This document shows positions 23,560 through 30,418 of a DNA stretch of 30,418 nt, in pieces. A model generated the notes under the pieces. That model was given only the letters and a program-made list of their open reading frames with translations, did not search any database and was not told the DNA's origin. The stretch comes from Longimonas sp040409695 (GTDB lineage: Bacteria > Bacteroidota > Rhodothermia > Rhodothermales > Salinibacteraceae). Positions within the stretch are counted from its first letter, which is position 1. The number at the start of each line of letters is the position of its first letter. A program made the position numbers and the translations under genes. Where the stretch lies: positions 1 to 30,418 of the forward strand of contig NZ_JARWGJ010000129.1 in NCBI RefSeq assembly GCF_040409695.1, in the 5' to 3' direction.

Positions 23560-24273
23560 ATGTCTTCGCTTAAAACGCCTGAAAAGTCGTCGCGCCGTAA
23601 AGAGCTGCGCTCCAACTCCATTGTTGACCTGTATGCACGGAGCGTGCTGTTCTTTGAAGAAAACAAAAACGCCATTTATGCTGCAGGCGTTGGACTTGTT
23701 GTACTGATTGCTGCTGTCGGTGTCTATTTCTGGAACGTGCAGCAGACCGAAGCGGAAGCGCAACGGCATCTCGGACAGATTGAGCGCTTGTACGCCATGG
23801 GCGAGTACGAACGCGCCCTGCAGGGCACTGGTGATCTTATGGGACTGCTTGAGATTGCGGATACGTACAGCGGTACAGACGCGGGCAACCTGGCGGTCTT
23901 CTATGTTGCCAATGCGTATCTGCGTAACGACCTGCCCGACGAAGCGATGACCTACCTGGAGCGCTTCGACAAAGATCGTGACCTGATCGGAGCAAGCGCG
24001 TTGGCCGCCGAGGCATCTATTTTTGAAGATCGGGGCGACTACGAGACGGCAGGAGCCCGCTACGAGCGCGCCGCCGAATTCGCTTCGAGCGCCCACGTAT
24101 CGCCTCAGTATCTCATGAATGCCGGACGCGCTTACGAGGCTGCTGGCAACCTGGAGCAAGCACGCCGGGTCTACAGCCAGATCCAAACCGAGTACGCAGA
24201 CTCGCCCGAAGCAGAACGCGTTCAGCGCTTCCTGGCCCGAGTGGAAGCGCGCCAGGCACGAACGGCCTCGTAA
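23560..24273 (+). CDS. Membrane-anchored TPR protein
   Basis: A 237-residue protein with a charged N terminus (KSSRRKELRSN), one transmembrane segment at about 38-58 (AIYAAGVGLVVLIAAVGVYFW), and a periplasmic set of tetratricopeptide helices: LGQIERLYAMGEYERAL, AVFYVANAYLRNDLPDEAMTYLE, ASIFEDRGDYETAGARYERA and YLMNAGRAYEAAGNLEQARRVYSQI. The layout resembles YfgM, which assists secretion at SecYEG, but TPR proteins are versatile and this is only a likeness. The ATG at 23560 was chosen as it directly precedes the conserved-looking N terminus; the frame is open 21 bases upstream. It lies 56 bases before the sigma-54 regulator gene. Confidence 0.82.
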   Translation: MSSLKTPEKSSRRKELRSNSIVDLYARSVLFFEENKNAIYAAGVGLVVLIAAVGVYFWNVQQTEAEAQRHLGQIERLYAMGEYERALQGTGDLMGLLEIADTYSGTDAGNLAVFYVANAYLRNDLPDEAMTYLERFDKDRDLIGASALAAEASIFEDRGDYETAGARYERAAEFASSAHVSPQYLMNAGRAYEAAGNLEQARRVYSQIQTEYADSPEAERVQRFLARVEARQARTAS

Positions 24274-24329
24274 GAAGCGAGGCGTTTCGCCCTCTGCTCA
24301 CCCTGCCTCTTGCTTCTCCCCTGCTGCCT

Positions 24330-25709
24330 ATGGCTACGATCCTTGTTGTTGACGACGAGGCAAGCATTCGACGTACCCTCGAAGAAATTTTGGAGTACGA
24401 AGACTACGGCGTAGAATGCGCCTCTGATGGCGAAGAAGCCCTCGACATGGCCCGGTCAGACACCTACGACCTGGTCTTGCTCGACGTGAAAATGCCTAAA
24501 CGTGATGGCATGGATGTGCTGGAGGTACTCAGTGACGAGTTCCCTGAGCTTCCCGTCGTCATGATCAGTGGACATGGTACGGTTGAAACGGCAGTTGAAG
24601 CGACAAAGCTGGGGGCTTACGACTTCATCGAGAAACCGCCGGACCTAAACCGCCTGCTTCTCACTGTACGTAATGCGTTGGACCGTGGCGAACTGAAGAC
24701 GGAAAATCGCCGCATGCGGCAGACGATCACGGAGAAGCACTCCGATGACCTCACGCCCATCATCGGCGAGAGTACGGCGATTGCTGAGATTAAAGATACG
24801 ATAGAGCGCGTGGCGCCTACTGAAGCGCGCGTGCTCATAACAGGCGAGAACGGCACGGGCAAAGAACTTGTCGCACGCTGGCTGCACCGCAAGTCAGGAC
24901 GCAGCGATGCCCCAATGGTTGAGGTCAACTGTGCCGCCATTCCCAGCGAACTGATTGAGAGCGAGCTTTTCGGTCATGAGAAAGGAGCCTTCACAGGTGC
25001 TACGCAGCAACGCATCGGGAAATTCGAACAGGCGCACGGCGGCACACTCTTTCTCGATGAGATAGGCGATATGAGCTTGTCGGCTCAGGCGAAAGTGCTG
25101 CGCGTGCTTCAGGAGCACAAGGTTCAGCGCGTTGGGGGCGACCGCACGGTAGAAGTCGACGTACGCGTCATCGCCGCCACCAATAAGAATTTACAGGAGG
25201 AGATCGAGGAGAATCAGTTTCGAGAAGACCTCTACCACCGTATTGGGGTTATTCTTATCGATGTGCCGCCGCTTCGTGAGCGCCGTAGCGATATCCCGCT
25301 TATCACCAAACACATGGCCGGCCGCCTGGCGCAGCGCAATGGCATTCCCCCTAAGACGTTTTCGGATGCAGCCCTCAACGCCCTACAGCGCTATGAATGG
25401 CGCGGCAACGTGCGTGAGCTCCACAACGTGCTGGAACGCATTCTCATTCTGACCGATGGGGAGACGGTCGATGCCGACGATGTGCAGCGCTGCATGGGAC
25501 CTCAAACGTCAAGCAGTGGTCCGGCCTATGACCTCATCCACTCCTACGATACGTTCAGTGATGCTCGCGACCAGTTTGAGAAGCTGTTTATCGAGCACAA
25601 GCTCGATGAACACGACTGGAACGTAAGCCAGACCGCCGAAACGATCGGGATTCAGCGCTCGCACCTGTACAACAAGCTCAACAAGTACAACATAGAGCGC
25701 GACGAGTAA
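24330..25709 (+). CDS. Sigma-54-dependent response regulator, NtrC family
   Basis: A 459-residue transcription activator. The receiver domain (1-120) has the acid pair D8-D9, the phosphorylation site D52 in LVLLDVKMP, and the switch lysine in DFIEKP. The AAA+ domain has Walker A GENGTGKE (172-179), the sigma-54-contacting GAFTGA loop (219-224), Walker B GGTLFLDEIGDM and the LYHRI / RGNVREL motifs. The C-terminal Fis-type helix-turn-helix is WNVSQTAETIGIQRSHLYNKL. It would use ATP to open sigma-54 promoters after phosphorylation. No histidine kinase is beside it, so its partner is unknown. The receiver is NtrX-like by eye. No good -24/-12 promoter was found in the gaps of this window. Confidence 0.95.
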   Translation: MATILVVDDEASIRRTLEEILEYEDYGVECASDGEEALDMARSDTYDLVLLDVKMPKRDGMDVLEVLSDEFPELPVVMISGHGTVETAVEATKLGAYDFIEKPPDLNRLLLTVRNALDRGELKTENRRMRQTITEKHSDDLTPIIGESTAIAEIKDTIERVAPTEARVLITGENGTGKELVARWLHRKSGRSDAPMVEVNCAAIPSELIESELFGHEKGAFTGATQQRIGKFEQAHGGTLFLDEIGDMSLSAQAKVLRVLQEHKVQRVGGDRTVEVDVRVIAATNKNLQEEIEENQFREDLYHRIGVILIDVPPLRERRSDIPLITKHMAGRLAQRNGIPPKTFSDAALNALQRYEWRGNVRELHNVLERILILTDGETVDADDVQRCMGPQTSSSGPAYDLIHSYDTFSDARDQFEKLFIEHKLDEHDWNVSQTAETIGIQRSHLYNKLNKYNIERDE

Positions 25710-25752
25710 GCCGCCCGGATCCTGCTTAGAGCTTCTGCCTGCTTACCCTTTT

Positions 25753-25760
25753 TATCTTTG
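25753..25760 (+). promoter_or_regulatory. Candidate Bacteroidota -7 element (TATCTTTG)
   Basis: TATCTTTG fits the Bacteroidota TAnnTTTG -7 box exactly and ends 14 bases before the ATG of the LolD gene. A clear -33 TTG is not seen at ideal spacing. If used, the mRNA leader would be only about 8 bases. Confidence 0.4.
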
Positions 25761-25774
25761 TGCCTCCCGTACCG

Positions 25775-26491
25775 ATGGCTGAATCGCCGATTGTCGATGT
25801 TTTGGGGCTTACCAAAACGTTTGAGGAAGACACGCCCCAGGCGCTTACCGTGCTTCGGGATCTCAACCTTCAGGTACAGCCAGGCGAGATTGTCGCTGTA
25901 ATGGGCGAGAGCGGGTCCGGGAAAAGCACCCTCTTGCATATCCTTGGTGGACTGGACCACCCGACCAGTGGTCAGGTGCATGTTGATGGACGCGACATCT
26001 TTGCGCTGGATGACGAAGCGCTTGCCTCGTTTCGAAATCAGTGTATCGGCTTTGTCTTCCAGTTTCACCATCTGCTCCCCGAGTTTTCGGCCCTCGAAAA
26101 CGTAGCCATGCCTGCTCGTATCCACGGACAAGGAGCCGACGCTGCAGAACGCCGCGCTCGCCGCTTGCTCGGCCTGATGGGACTTGCCGACCGCGCCGAC
26201 CAGCGGCCCGCTACGCTTTCAGGGGGAGAAAAGCAACGCGTTGCCGTAGCGCGTGCGCTAATGAATGAGCCTGCGCTCGTACTGCTCGACGAACCCACCG
26301 GAAACCTGGACGCCGATACGGCTGAACCGCTACATAGGGAGATTGAAACGCTGCGCCATGAAACCGGACAGACATTCGTGCTTGTAACGCATACCTCGGC
26401 ACTTGCTTCAATTGCCGACCGCGTGCTTCGCCTTGAGCACGGGCAGCTGCATGACGCCTCTCCAACGGATCGCTCGGTGCCCTTGTCGTAG
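25775..26491 (+). CDS. LolD-type ABC transporter ATP-binding protein
   Basis: A 238-residue ATPase of the MacB/LolD group. LolD with LolC/LolE releases lipoproteins from the inner membrane for delivery to the outer membrane. Walker A is GESGSGKST (44-52); the Q-loop region reads VFQFHHLLPEFSALENVAMPA, strongly LolD-like; the signature is TLSGGEKQRVAVARALM and Walker B VLLDEPTGNLD, with a switch histidine in VTHTSA. The family normally pairs with LolC/E permeases, but none is adjacent. The ATG at 25775 was preferred to a GTG at 25760. Several outer-membrane and lipoprotein genes in this window would be consistent clients. FtsE and MacB-like roles cannot be excluded. Confidence 0.9.
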   Translation: MAESPIVDVLGLTKTFEEDTPQALTVLRDLNLQVQPGEIVAVMGESGSGKSTLLHILGGLDHPTSGQVHVDGRDIFALDDEALASFRNQCIGFVFQFHHLLPEFSALENVAMPARIHGQGADAAERRARRLLGLMGLADRADQRPATLSGGEKQRVAVARALMNEPALVLLDEPTGNLDADTAEPLHREIETLRHETGQTFVLVTHTSALASIADRVLRLEHGQLHDASPTDRSVPLS

Positions 26492-26524
26492 GTGTACGTA
26501 CAAGCACATGCGCGTTTCCCTCAG

Positions 26525-26532
26525 TACCTTTG
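26525..26532 (+). promoter_or_regulatory. Candidate Bacteroidota -7 element (TACCTTTG)
   Basis: TACCTTTG matches TAnnTTTG exactly and ends 18 bases before the nadA ATG. No good -33 box is seen at the usual distance. It would give a leader of about 12 bases. Confidence 0.4.
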
Positions 26533-26550
26533 TTTAGCTTCCTCCCTACC

Positions 26551-27540
26551 ATGTCTACTGCCACCCTCGACCGCAGTCTCGGATTTGTGGATGCGCCTGT
26601 CGATGCCAGCCTTGACCTGTATGCCGAAATTGAGCGCCTGAAAACTGAGAAAAATGCTATTTTGCTGGCTCACTATTATCAGGAAGCTGCCATTCAGGAG
26701 CTGGCCGACTTCGTTGGCGACTCGCTTGGCCTGGCCCGTGAGGCAGCTAACACTGATGCAGAAATCATCGTGTTTGCCGGCGTGCACTTTATGGCAGAGA
26801 CCGCTAAGATCCTGAATCCCGAAAAAACGGTCCTGCTACCCGACCTGAATGCCGGATGCTCCCTTGCCGACACATGCCCGCCCGATGCCTTTGAGGCGTT
26901 CTGCGACCAGTACCCTGACCATACCGTCATTACGTATGTGAACAGCTCGGCTGCCGTGAAAGCGCTTAGCGACATCATCTGTACCTCGTCGAGCGCCGCG
27001 CACATTATCAACCAGCTTCCCGAAGACGAGAAAATTCTGTTTGCACCCGACCGCAACCTCGGGGCCTACCTGATTCGCGAAACGGGGCGCGACATGGTCC
27101 TGTGGGATGGCGTCTGTATCGTGCACGAAACCTTCAGCGAACGCAAACTGCTGCGCCTGGCAGCCAAGCACCCTGACGCCGACGTACTGGCGCATCCTGA
27201 ATGCCGCGACGCAGTTCTTCAGCATGCAGACTTTATCGGTTCCACAAGCCAGATCCGGCGCTACGCGCGCGATAACGGCCCGGCCAAGTTTATCGTGGCC
27301 ACCGAAGAAGGCATCTTGCACCAGATGGAGAAGGACAATCCCCACAATACGCTTATTCCGGCACCGCCGGAAAGCGGGTGCAACTGCAGCCAGTGTCCTC
27401 ACATGCGGCTCAATACCATCGAGAAGCTCTACCTGTGCCTGGAGCATGAAAGCCCTGAAATTACGATGGAAGAGTCGCTCCGTAAAGACGCCCTGCGCCC
27501 GATTGAGCGCATGATGGAGATGAGCGCGGGCATCAAATAG
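26551..27540 (+). CDS. nadA: Quinolinate synthase A
   Basis: NadA condenses iminoaspartate with dihydroxyacetone phosphate to quinolinate, an early step of NAD synthesis, using a [4Fe-4S] cluster. The 329-residue product shows the expected cluster ligands: C103 in NAGCSLADTCP, C189 in WDGVCIVHE, and C282 in the CNCSQCPHM segment. The start LLAHYYQEAAIQELADFVGDSLGLA, the CTSSSA loop near 144-149 and the FIGSTSQI strand are intact. The ATG at 26551 was chosen since the upstream frame (26530) is only TTG-initiated. nadB and nadC are not in the window. Confidence 0.97.
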   Translation: MSTATLDRSLGFVDAPVDASLDLYAEIERLKTEKNAILLAHYYQEAAIQELADFVGDSLGLAREAANTDAEIIVFAGVHFMAETAKILNPEKTVLLPDLNAGCSLADTCPPDAFEAFCDQYPDHTVITYVNSSAAVKALSDIICTSSSAAHIINQLPEDEKILFAPDRNLGAYLIRETGRDMVLWDGVCIVHETFSERKLLRLAAKHPDADVLAHPECRDAVLQHADFIGSTSQIRRYARDNGPAKFIVATEEGILHQMEKDNPHNTLIPAPPESGCNCSQCPHMRLNTIEKLYLCLEHESPEITMEESLRKDALRPIERMMEMSAGIK

Positions 27541-27713
27541 CTTCTCTACCTGTTGCTACCTGGTTGCTGCTACATCCTGCATAACGCTTGTCTTCGTCCA
27601 TTCTGAACGATAACTACTTGCGAGCGTTAGAAAGCATACGCATCATATACATCGCATTGTCTCGCGCCCTTCCGCACGTTACAATGCACCTCAAACCCAA
27701 CGTTGTTTACCTG

Positions 27714-27721
27714 TTTCTTTG
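27714..27721 (+). promoter_or_regulatory. Candidate -7-like element before the uncharacterised gene
   Basis: TTTCTTTG is one base off TAnnTTTG and ends 6 bases before the ATG at 27728. If it is a -7 element the mRNA would be leaderless or nearly so. Confidence 0.3.
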
Positions 27722-27727
27722 ACGCCT

Positions 27728-28195
27728 ATGAACGTTGATCTGTTGGAAACCGTCCGGCGCACCATCGTCTACCGCCCCGAGCGCTGCTGCCTGGCGCAAT
27801 GGGCTTTTGCACGCAATGAACAGGAGGTAATCTCTCAATCGGCTGTCCCAAAGGGCTTCAAATGCTGCATTGCCGGGCACGTGCTTCTCGAATCAGAGAC
27901 CTACACCGAGCGTGAGCTGCTCCTACACGGAGGGTTCCACACCGGGGGCGAACTCTGGCATGAGGCCGGTGCGGTACTTGGGCTTACGAAACCCCAATAT
28001 CGCACGCTCTTCTTTCCCAGTCAGTGGGAGAAGCCTTACAAACAAGAGTACTACCTCTGCACAGCCGATGAGGAGGCCGAGGTGGCTGCAGCGTATATCG
28101 ACCACTACGTAACGAAGCACGCTCGGCCTGAGTATGCACGCTCCCGCGAGGGCGAGCCGTCAGAACGTGCACAGGCAATCATGGCGACCGTGTAG
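27728..28195 (+). CDS. Uncharacterised 155-residue protein
   Basis: I do not recognise a function. The 155-residue product is mixed in charge, with no signal peptide or membrane helix. Notable segments are YRPERCCLAQWAF, FKCCIAGHVLL, AGAVLGLTKPQYRTLFFPSQW and AAYIDHYVTKH. The layout CIAG-x-VLL followed by LGLT-x-xQ-x-x-LF-x-x-x-W recalls short proteins in other bacteria that pair a CIAG helix with a 'LLGL..LF..W' turn; their role is also unknown to me. The Cys pairs (CC twice) are unusual for a small cytoplasmic protein and could bind metal. The ATG at 27728 was chosen over a TTG at 27719. It stands alone between nadA and a leftward gene. Confidence 0.7.
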   Translation: MNVDLLETVRRTIVYRPERCCLAQWAFARNEQEVISQSAVPKGFKCCIAGHVLLESETYTERELLLHGGFHTGGELWHEAGAVLGLTKPQYRTLFFPSQWEKPYKQEYYLCTADEEAEVAAAYIDHYVTKHARPEYARSREGEPSERAQAIMATV

Positions 28196-28298
28196 CAGGC
28201 AAAACGCTCTCCAGGTGGTGCCTGAACAAGCATTTCCTGAGGATGCACCCGGGCGTTGTATACCCGTGTAGCCCAGACACTGCCCAGAAGATCACGCT

Positions 28299-28811
28299 CT
28301 AAAAGATCACGCCGAAGCGGAGCGAGAACAGTCCGCTTGTGGCGTCTTCCCCGATCACAAGTGAGGGATTGAACTCAGCGTAGAGCGAGGTATCCTGCAG
28401 CAGCCACACGCGTCCGGCTCCCAGGTGAATCGTAGGAGCAGCAGTGCTTTCTTCTGTCTGGATAGGCAGGTAGGCCCCGAATCCCCCCATGAAATACGTG
28501 CCTTGCGTGGGCGTGTCAGTGCGGGTTACGATGAGCGAGATCTGCGGGTCGAGCGCGTACGAGGCTTCGTCGCGACCGCCCAGTATGTATCCGGTGAAGG
28601 CCGACCCGAGCGCGATAGAAAGATCGCGGTTGATAGGCGACGACACGCGAAAGCGGACGCCTGGCCCAAACCCGTCTTCGGTGCTGATAAGCGTGTTAAA
28701 GCCCACCCCAAGCCGCGGCTGGTTCTGCGCCGTAGCGTCGGTTGGCGCTGTGCTAAACATCAGCACGATAGCCAGCAGGATGCCTGTGTACGTCCATCTT
28801 CTTGTATGCAT
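28299..28811 (-). CDS. Small outer-membrane beta-barrel protein
   Basis: A 170-residue predicted outer-membrane protein. A signal peptide (MHTRRWTYTGILLAIVLMFSTAPTDATAQ) is followed by about eight amphipathic strands: PRLGVGFNTLIS, GPGVRFRVSSPI, LSIALGSAFTGYILGG, LDPQISLIVTR, GTYFMGGFGAYLPI, TIHLGAGRVWLL, SLYAEFNPSLVIG, and a final LFSLRFGVIF ending in a terminal Phe, as outer-membrane proteins often do. An OmpW/OmpA-type eight-strand barrel is likely by strand count. The frame is open up to 28886, but the ATG at 28811 gives a proper signal. A 15-bp near-tandem repeat (AAGATCACGC at 28288-28297 and 28303-28312) duplicates DNA across the stop. Confidence 0.78.
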   Translation of the reverse strand: MHTRRWTYTGILLAIVLMFSTAPTDATAQNQPRLGVGFNTLISTEDGFGPGVRFRVSSPINRDLSIALGSAFTGYILGGRDEASYALDPQISLIVTRTDTPTQGTYFMGGFGAYLPIQTEESTAAPTIHLGAGRVWLLQDTSLYAEFNPSLVIGEDATSGLFSLRFGVIF

Positions 28812-28963
28812 AGTAGCGGTCGCAAACTTCGTGATGCGGTGAGGGTTGAGCATAAGAAACGTAGGTGTTATCCTGTGAAGGGTCAACTACCGCCGCGTAT
28901 ATGCCGATCTGTACTCGGTGATTCACCAGCGCTTTCCAGTATTGTTCACTAACTGTCTATTTT

Positions 28964-30205
28964 ATGTCTGCTTCCGCATCGACTCTCTCCCCGCCTTCAT
29001 CGCCTGACGTAACCGCAAGCAGCACATACGCCGCCGCGGATTTTGCCCCGGTCGACTTTTTTGATGTCGACGGGCTGCTATCTGATGAAGAGCGTGCCCA
29101 GCGCGATGCCGTGCGGGCGTTTATCACAGAAGAGGTGGAGCCGATTATCGAGTCGCACGCCCACGAGCGCACCTTCCCCGACCACCTGATTCCGGAGTTT
29201 GCTCGGCTTGGCCTCATCGGCCCGCATCTGCCTACTGAGTACGGCGGGGGTGGGCACAATAACATTGTGTATGGCCTGATGATGCAGGAGGTGGAACGGT
29301 GCGATTCAGGACTGCGCTCGTTCTGCTCGGTGATGGGCTCTCTCGTTATGTATCCTATCTGGCGATATGGAAGCGAGGAGCAGAAGCGCACGTGGCTCCC
29401 GGATCTGGCCCAAGCCGAAAAGATTGGATGCTTCGGACTCACCGAGCCCAATCACGGCTCCAATCCTGGCGGCATGGAAACACGTGCGGTGAAGCAAGGC
29501 GATGAGTATGTGCTTAACGGACACAAACGCTGGTCTACAAACGCCTCAATTGGCGATGTCGCGGTGATCTGGGCAAAAGACGAAGACGACGCTGTGCGCG
29601 GCTTTCTGGTGGAACTGGACCGCCCCGGCGTAGAAACCCCTCCGATTGAGGACACCTGGTCGTTGCGGGCCGCGGTAACGTCTGAGGTGATCCTGAACGA
29701 TGTACGCATCCCGGCAAGCAACCGCCTGCCTGAAGCGAAGGGCTTACGGGCTCCGCTCTCGTGTCTCACCCAGGCGCGCTTCGGAATTGCCTGGGGCGTT
29801 GTGGGGGCCGCGCAAGCGTGCTACGATGCCGCGCGGCAGCACGCGATCAACCGCGAACAGTTTGACCGCCCGATCGGGCAGTTCCAGTTGGTACAGGAAC
29901 GCCTTGTGGAGATGGCACAGTCCATCACGTCGGCTCAGCTCATGAACTGGCGCCTTGCTACGCTCAAAGACGAAGGAGCGATGCGTCCGCAGCAAGTATC
30001 GATGGCCAAACGCCACAACTGCGAGATGGCGCTGGAGGTAGCTCGCTCGGCCCGACAGGTGCTGGGTGGAGACGGCGTTACCAGTCGTTACCCGGTGATG
30101 CGCCACATGGCCAATCTCGAATCGGTCATCACCTACGAAGGAACCCATGAGGTACATACGCTGGTGGTCGGGCAAGACCTCACAGGGTTGAATGCCTTTG
30201 TGTAG
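28964..30205 (+). CDS. Acyl-CoA dehydrogenase, glutaryl-CoA dehydrogenase-like
   Basis: A 413-residue FAD enzyme that desaturates acyl-CoA esters; the glutaryl-CoA type also decarboxylates to crotonyl-CoA in lysine and tryptophan breakdown. Signs are GCFGLTEPNHGSNPGGMETRA (FAD-binding loop), VLNGHKRWSTNASIGDVAVIWAK, the substrate-side ARFGIAWGVVGAAQACYDAAR, the RQVLGGDGV stretch, and the catalytic base E392 in VITYEGTHEVHTLVVG. The last pattern and the FCSVMGSLVMYPI segment match glutaryl-CoA dehydrogenase best. The ATG at 28964 is the first sensible start. An acyl-CoA dehydrogenase of another type remains possible. It ends 24 bases before a dispersed repeat. Confidence 0.93.
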   Translation: MSASASTLSPPSSPDVTASSTYAAADFAPVDFFDVDGLLSDEERAQRDAVRAFITEEVEPIIESHAHERTFPDHLIPEFARLGLIGPHLPTEYGGGGHNNIVYGLMMQEVERCDSGLRSFCSVMGSLVMYPIWRYGSEEQKRTWLPDLAQAEKIGCFGLTEPNHGSNPGGMETRAVKQGDEYVLNGHKRWSTNASIGDVAVIWAKDEDDAVRGFLVELDRPGVETPPIEDTWSLRAAVTSEVILNDVRIPASNRLPEAKGLRAPLSCLTQARFGIAWGVVGAAQACYDAARQHAINREQFDRPIGQFQLVQERLVEMAQSITSAQLMNWRLATLKDEGAMRPQQVSMAKRHNCEMALEVARSARQVLGGDGVTSRYPVMRHMANLESVITYEGTHEVHTLVVGQDLTGLNAFV

Positions 30206-30229
30206 ATCACACCTTGTATAAGGCACATA

Positions 30230-30255
30230 AGAACCTGTTTTGATTTCTTAATTTG
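30230..30255. repeat. 21-bp dispersed repeat, copy 2
   Basis: The 21 bases at 30230-30250 are identical to the copy at 13760-13780 in the same orientation, and the following five bases differ at one position. This copy marks the left edge of hairpin-rich DNA that continues to the window end. It is 24 bases after the acyl-CoA dehydrogenase stop. Confidence 0.6.
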
Positions 30256-30418
30256 GGCACCCCAAGAGTACTTCCTCCCTGCGGTCGGGGCGCTGCGAGC
30301 GGCTCCACTGGGCTGGGGCCGAAGGTCATGCCCCTGGTGCAAATTGTCCCCGATATACGGGTGTCAGTCGGGCTTGCGCCCTCGTGTCGGCCCGTAACCC
30401 CGGCTACGAACCTCTATC
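30256..30418. repeat. Hairpin-rich noncoding repeat DNA, truncated by window end
   Basis: No coding sequence is seen. Several short stems are visible: GGGGC/GCCCC (30315-30319 with 30330-30334) and GGGC-TTGC-GCCC (30370-30381), among others. The last bases, CCCCGGCTACGAACCTCTATC, read on the other strand as GATAGAGGTTCGTAGCCGGGG, which recalls a repeat common in Bacteroidota and other genomes near REP-type or mobile elements; this is from memory. It continues beyond the window. Confidence 0.5.

Noticed and set aside
27785..27815. Sigma-54 promoter-like TGGCGC...TTTTGCA
   Set aside because: The spacing between the GG and GC elements is wrong, and it lies inside a coding region.

Overview
The window is chromosomal DNA from a GC-rich, Gram-negative bacterium. 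It carries outer-membrane barrels, lipoboxed lipoproteins and a LolD-type ATPase. The predicted proteins are rich in Asp and Glu, which suits a salt-adapted cell. Start codons lack clear Shine-Dalgarno sequences, and several genes have a Bacteroidota-type TAnnTTTG or nearby CTTTG just before the start. Together these suggest the Rhodothermota/Bacteroidota side of the tree, possibly a Salinibacter/Salisaeta/Longimonas relative. That placement is inferred from features and recollection, not from a search.

Layout. Bases 285-5532 hold a rightward set: gatC, a YfhO-family membrane protein, a family-4-like glycosyltransferase and endonuclease IV (nfo). A leftward surface-antigen-type beta-barrel gene (5594-6949) diverges from purD across an 8-bp inverted repeat. 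After purD come an NHL-repeat protein, an IscA/HesB-type protein, an MscS channel and a DoxX protein, all rightward. A bidirectional-looking hairpin at 11935-11961 separates these from a long leftward block (11965-22741). In transcription order that block holds gap and pgk (with a terminator-like hairpin between them), an ABC-2 exporter (ATPase plus permease), a lipoprotein paired with an amidinohydrolase-fold enzyme, a voltage-sensor-like membrane protein, a HemW-like protein, and a GNAT acetyltransferase with two tandem DUF192 lipoproteins. An 818-base gene-free stretch with a strong 10-bp inverted repeat follows. The rightward tail holds a TPR membrane protein, an NtrC-family sigma-54 regulator, a LolD-type ATPase, nadA, an uncharacterised protein and a glutaryl-CoA-dehydrogenase-like enzyme. 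One small leftward outer-membrane protein sits inside this tail. The window closes in hairpin-rich repeat DNA.

Most genes are housekeeping: tRNA amidation, purine and NAD synthesis, glycolysis, DNA repair, envelope maintenance. Two stand out. The HemW-like protein (13778-14893) keeps the HemW fold signatures and the HNxxYW heme motif, but all three cysteines that would hold the radical-SAM iron-sulfur cluster are replaced at exact spacing (R11, R15, D18), and the GGGTP motif reads GGGRP. It may be a heme-binding protein without radical chemistry. Directly upstream on the same strand is a protein with an S1-S4 voltage-sensor-like module, no visible pore, and about 200 residues of helical cytosolic domain. 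A 21-bp repeat overlaps the stop codon of the HemW-like gene and recurs in the same orientation at the edge of the repeat DNA at the right end, which points to a mobile or repeat element.
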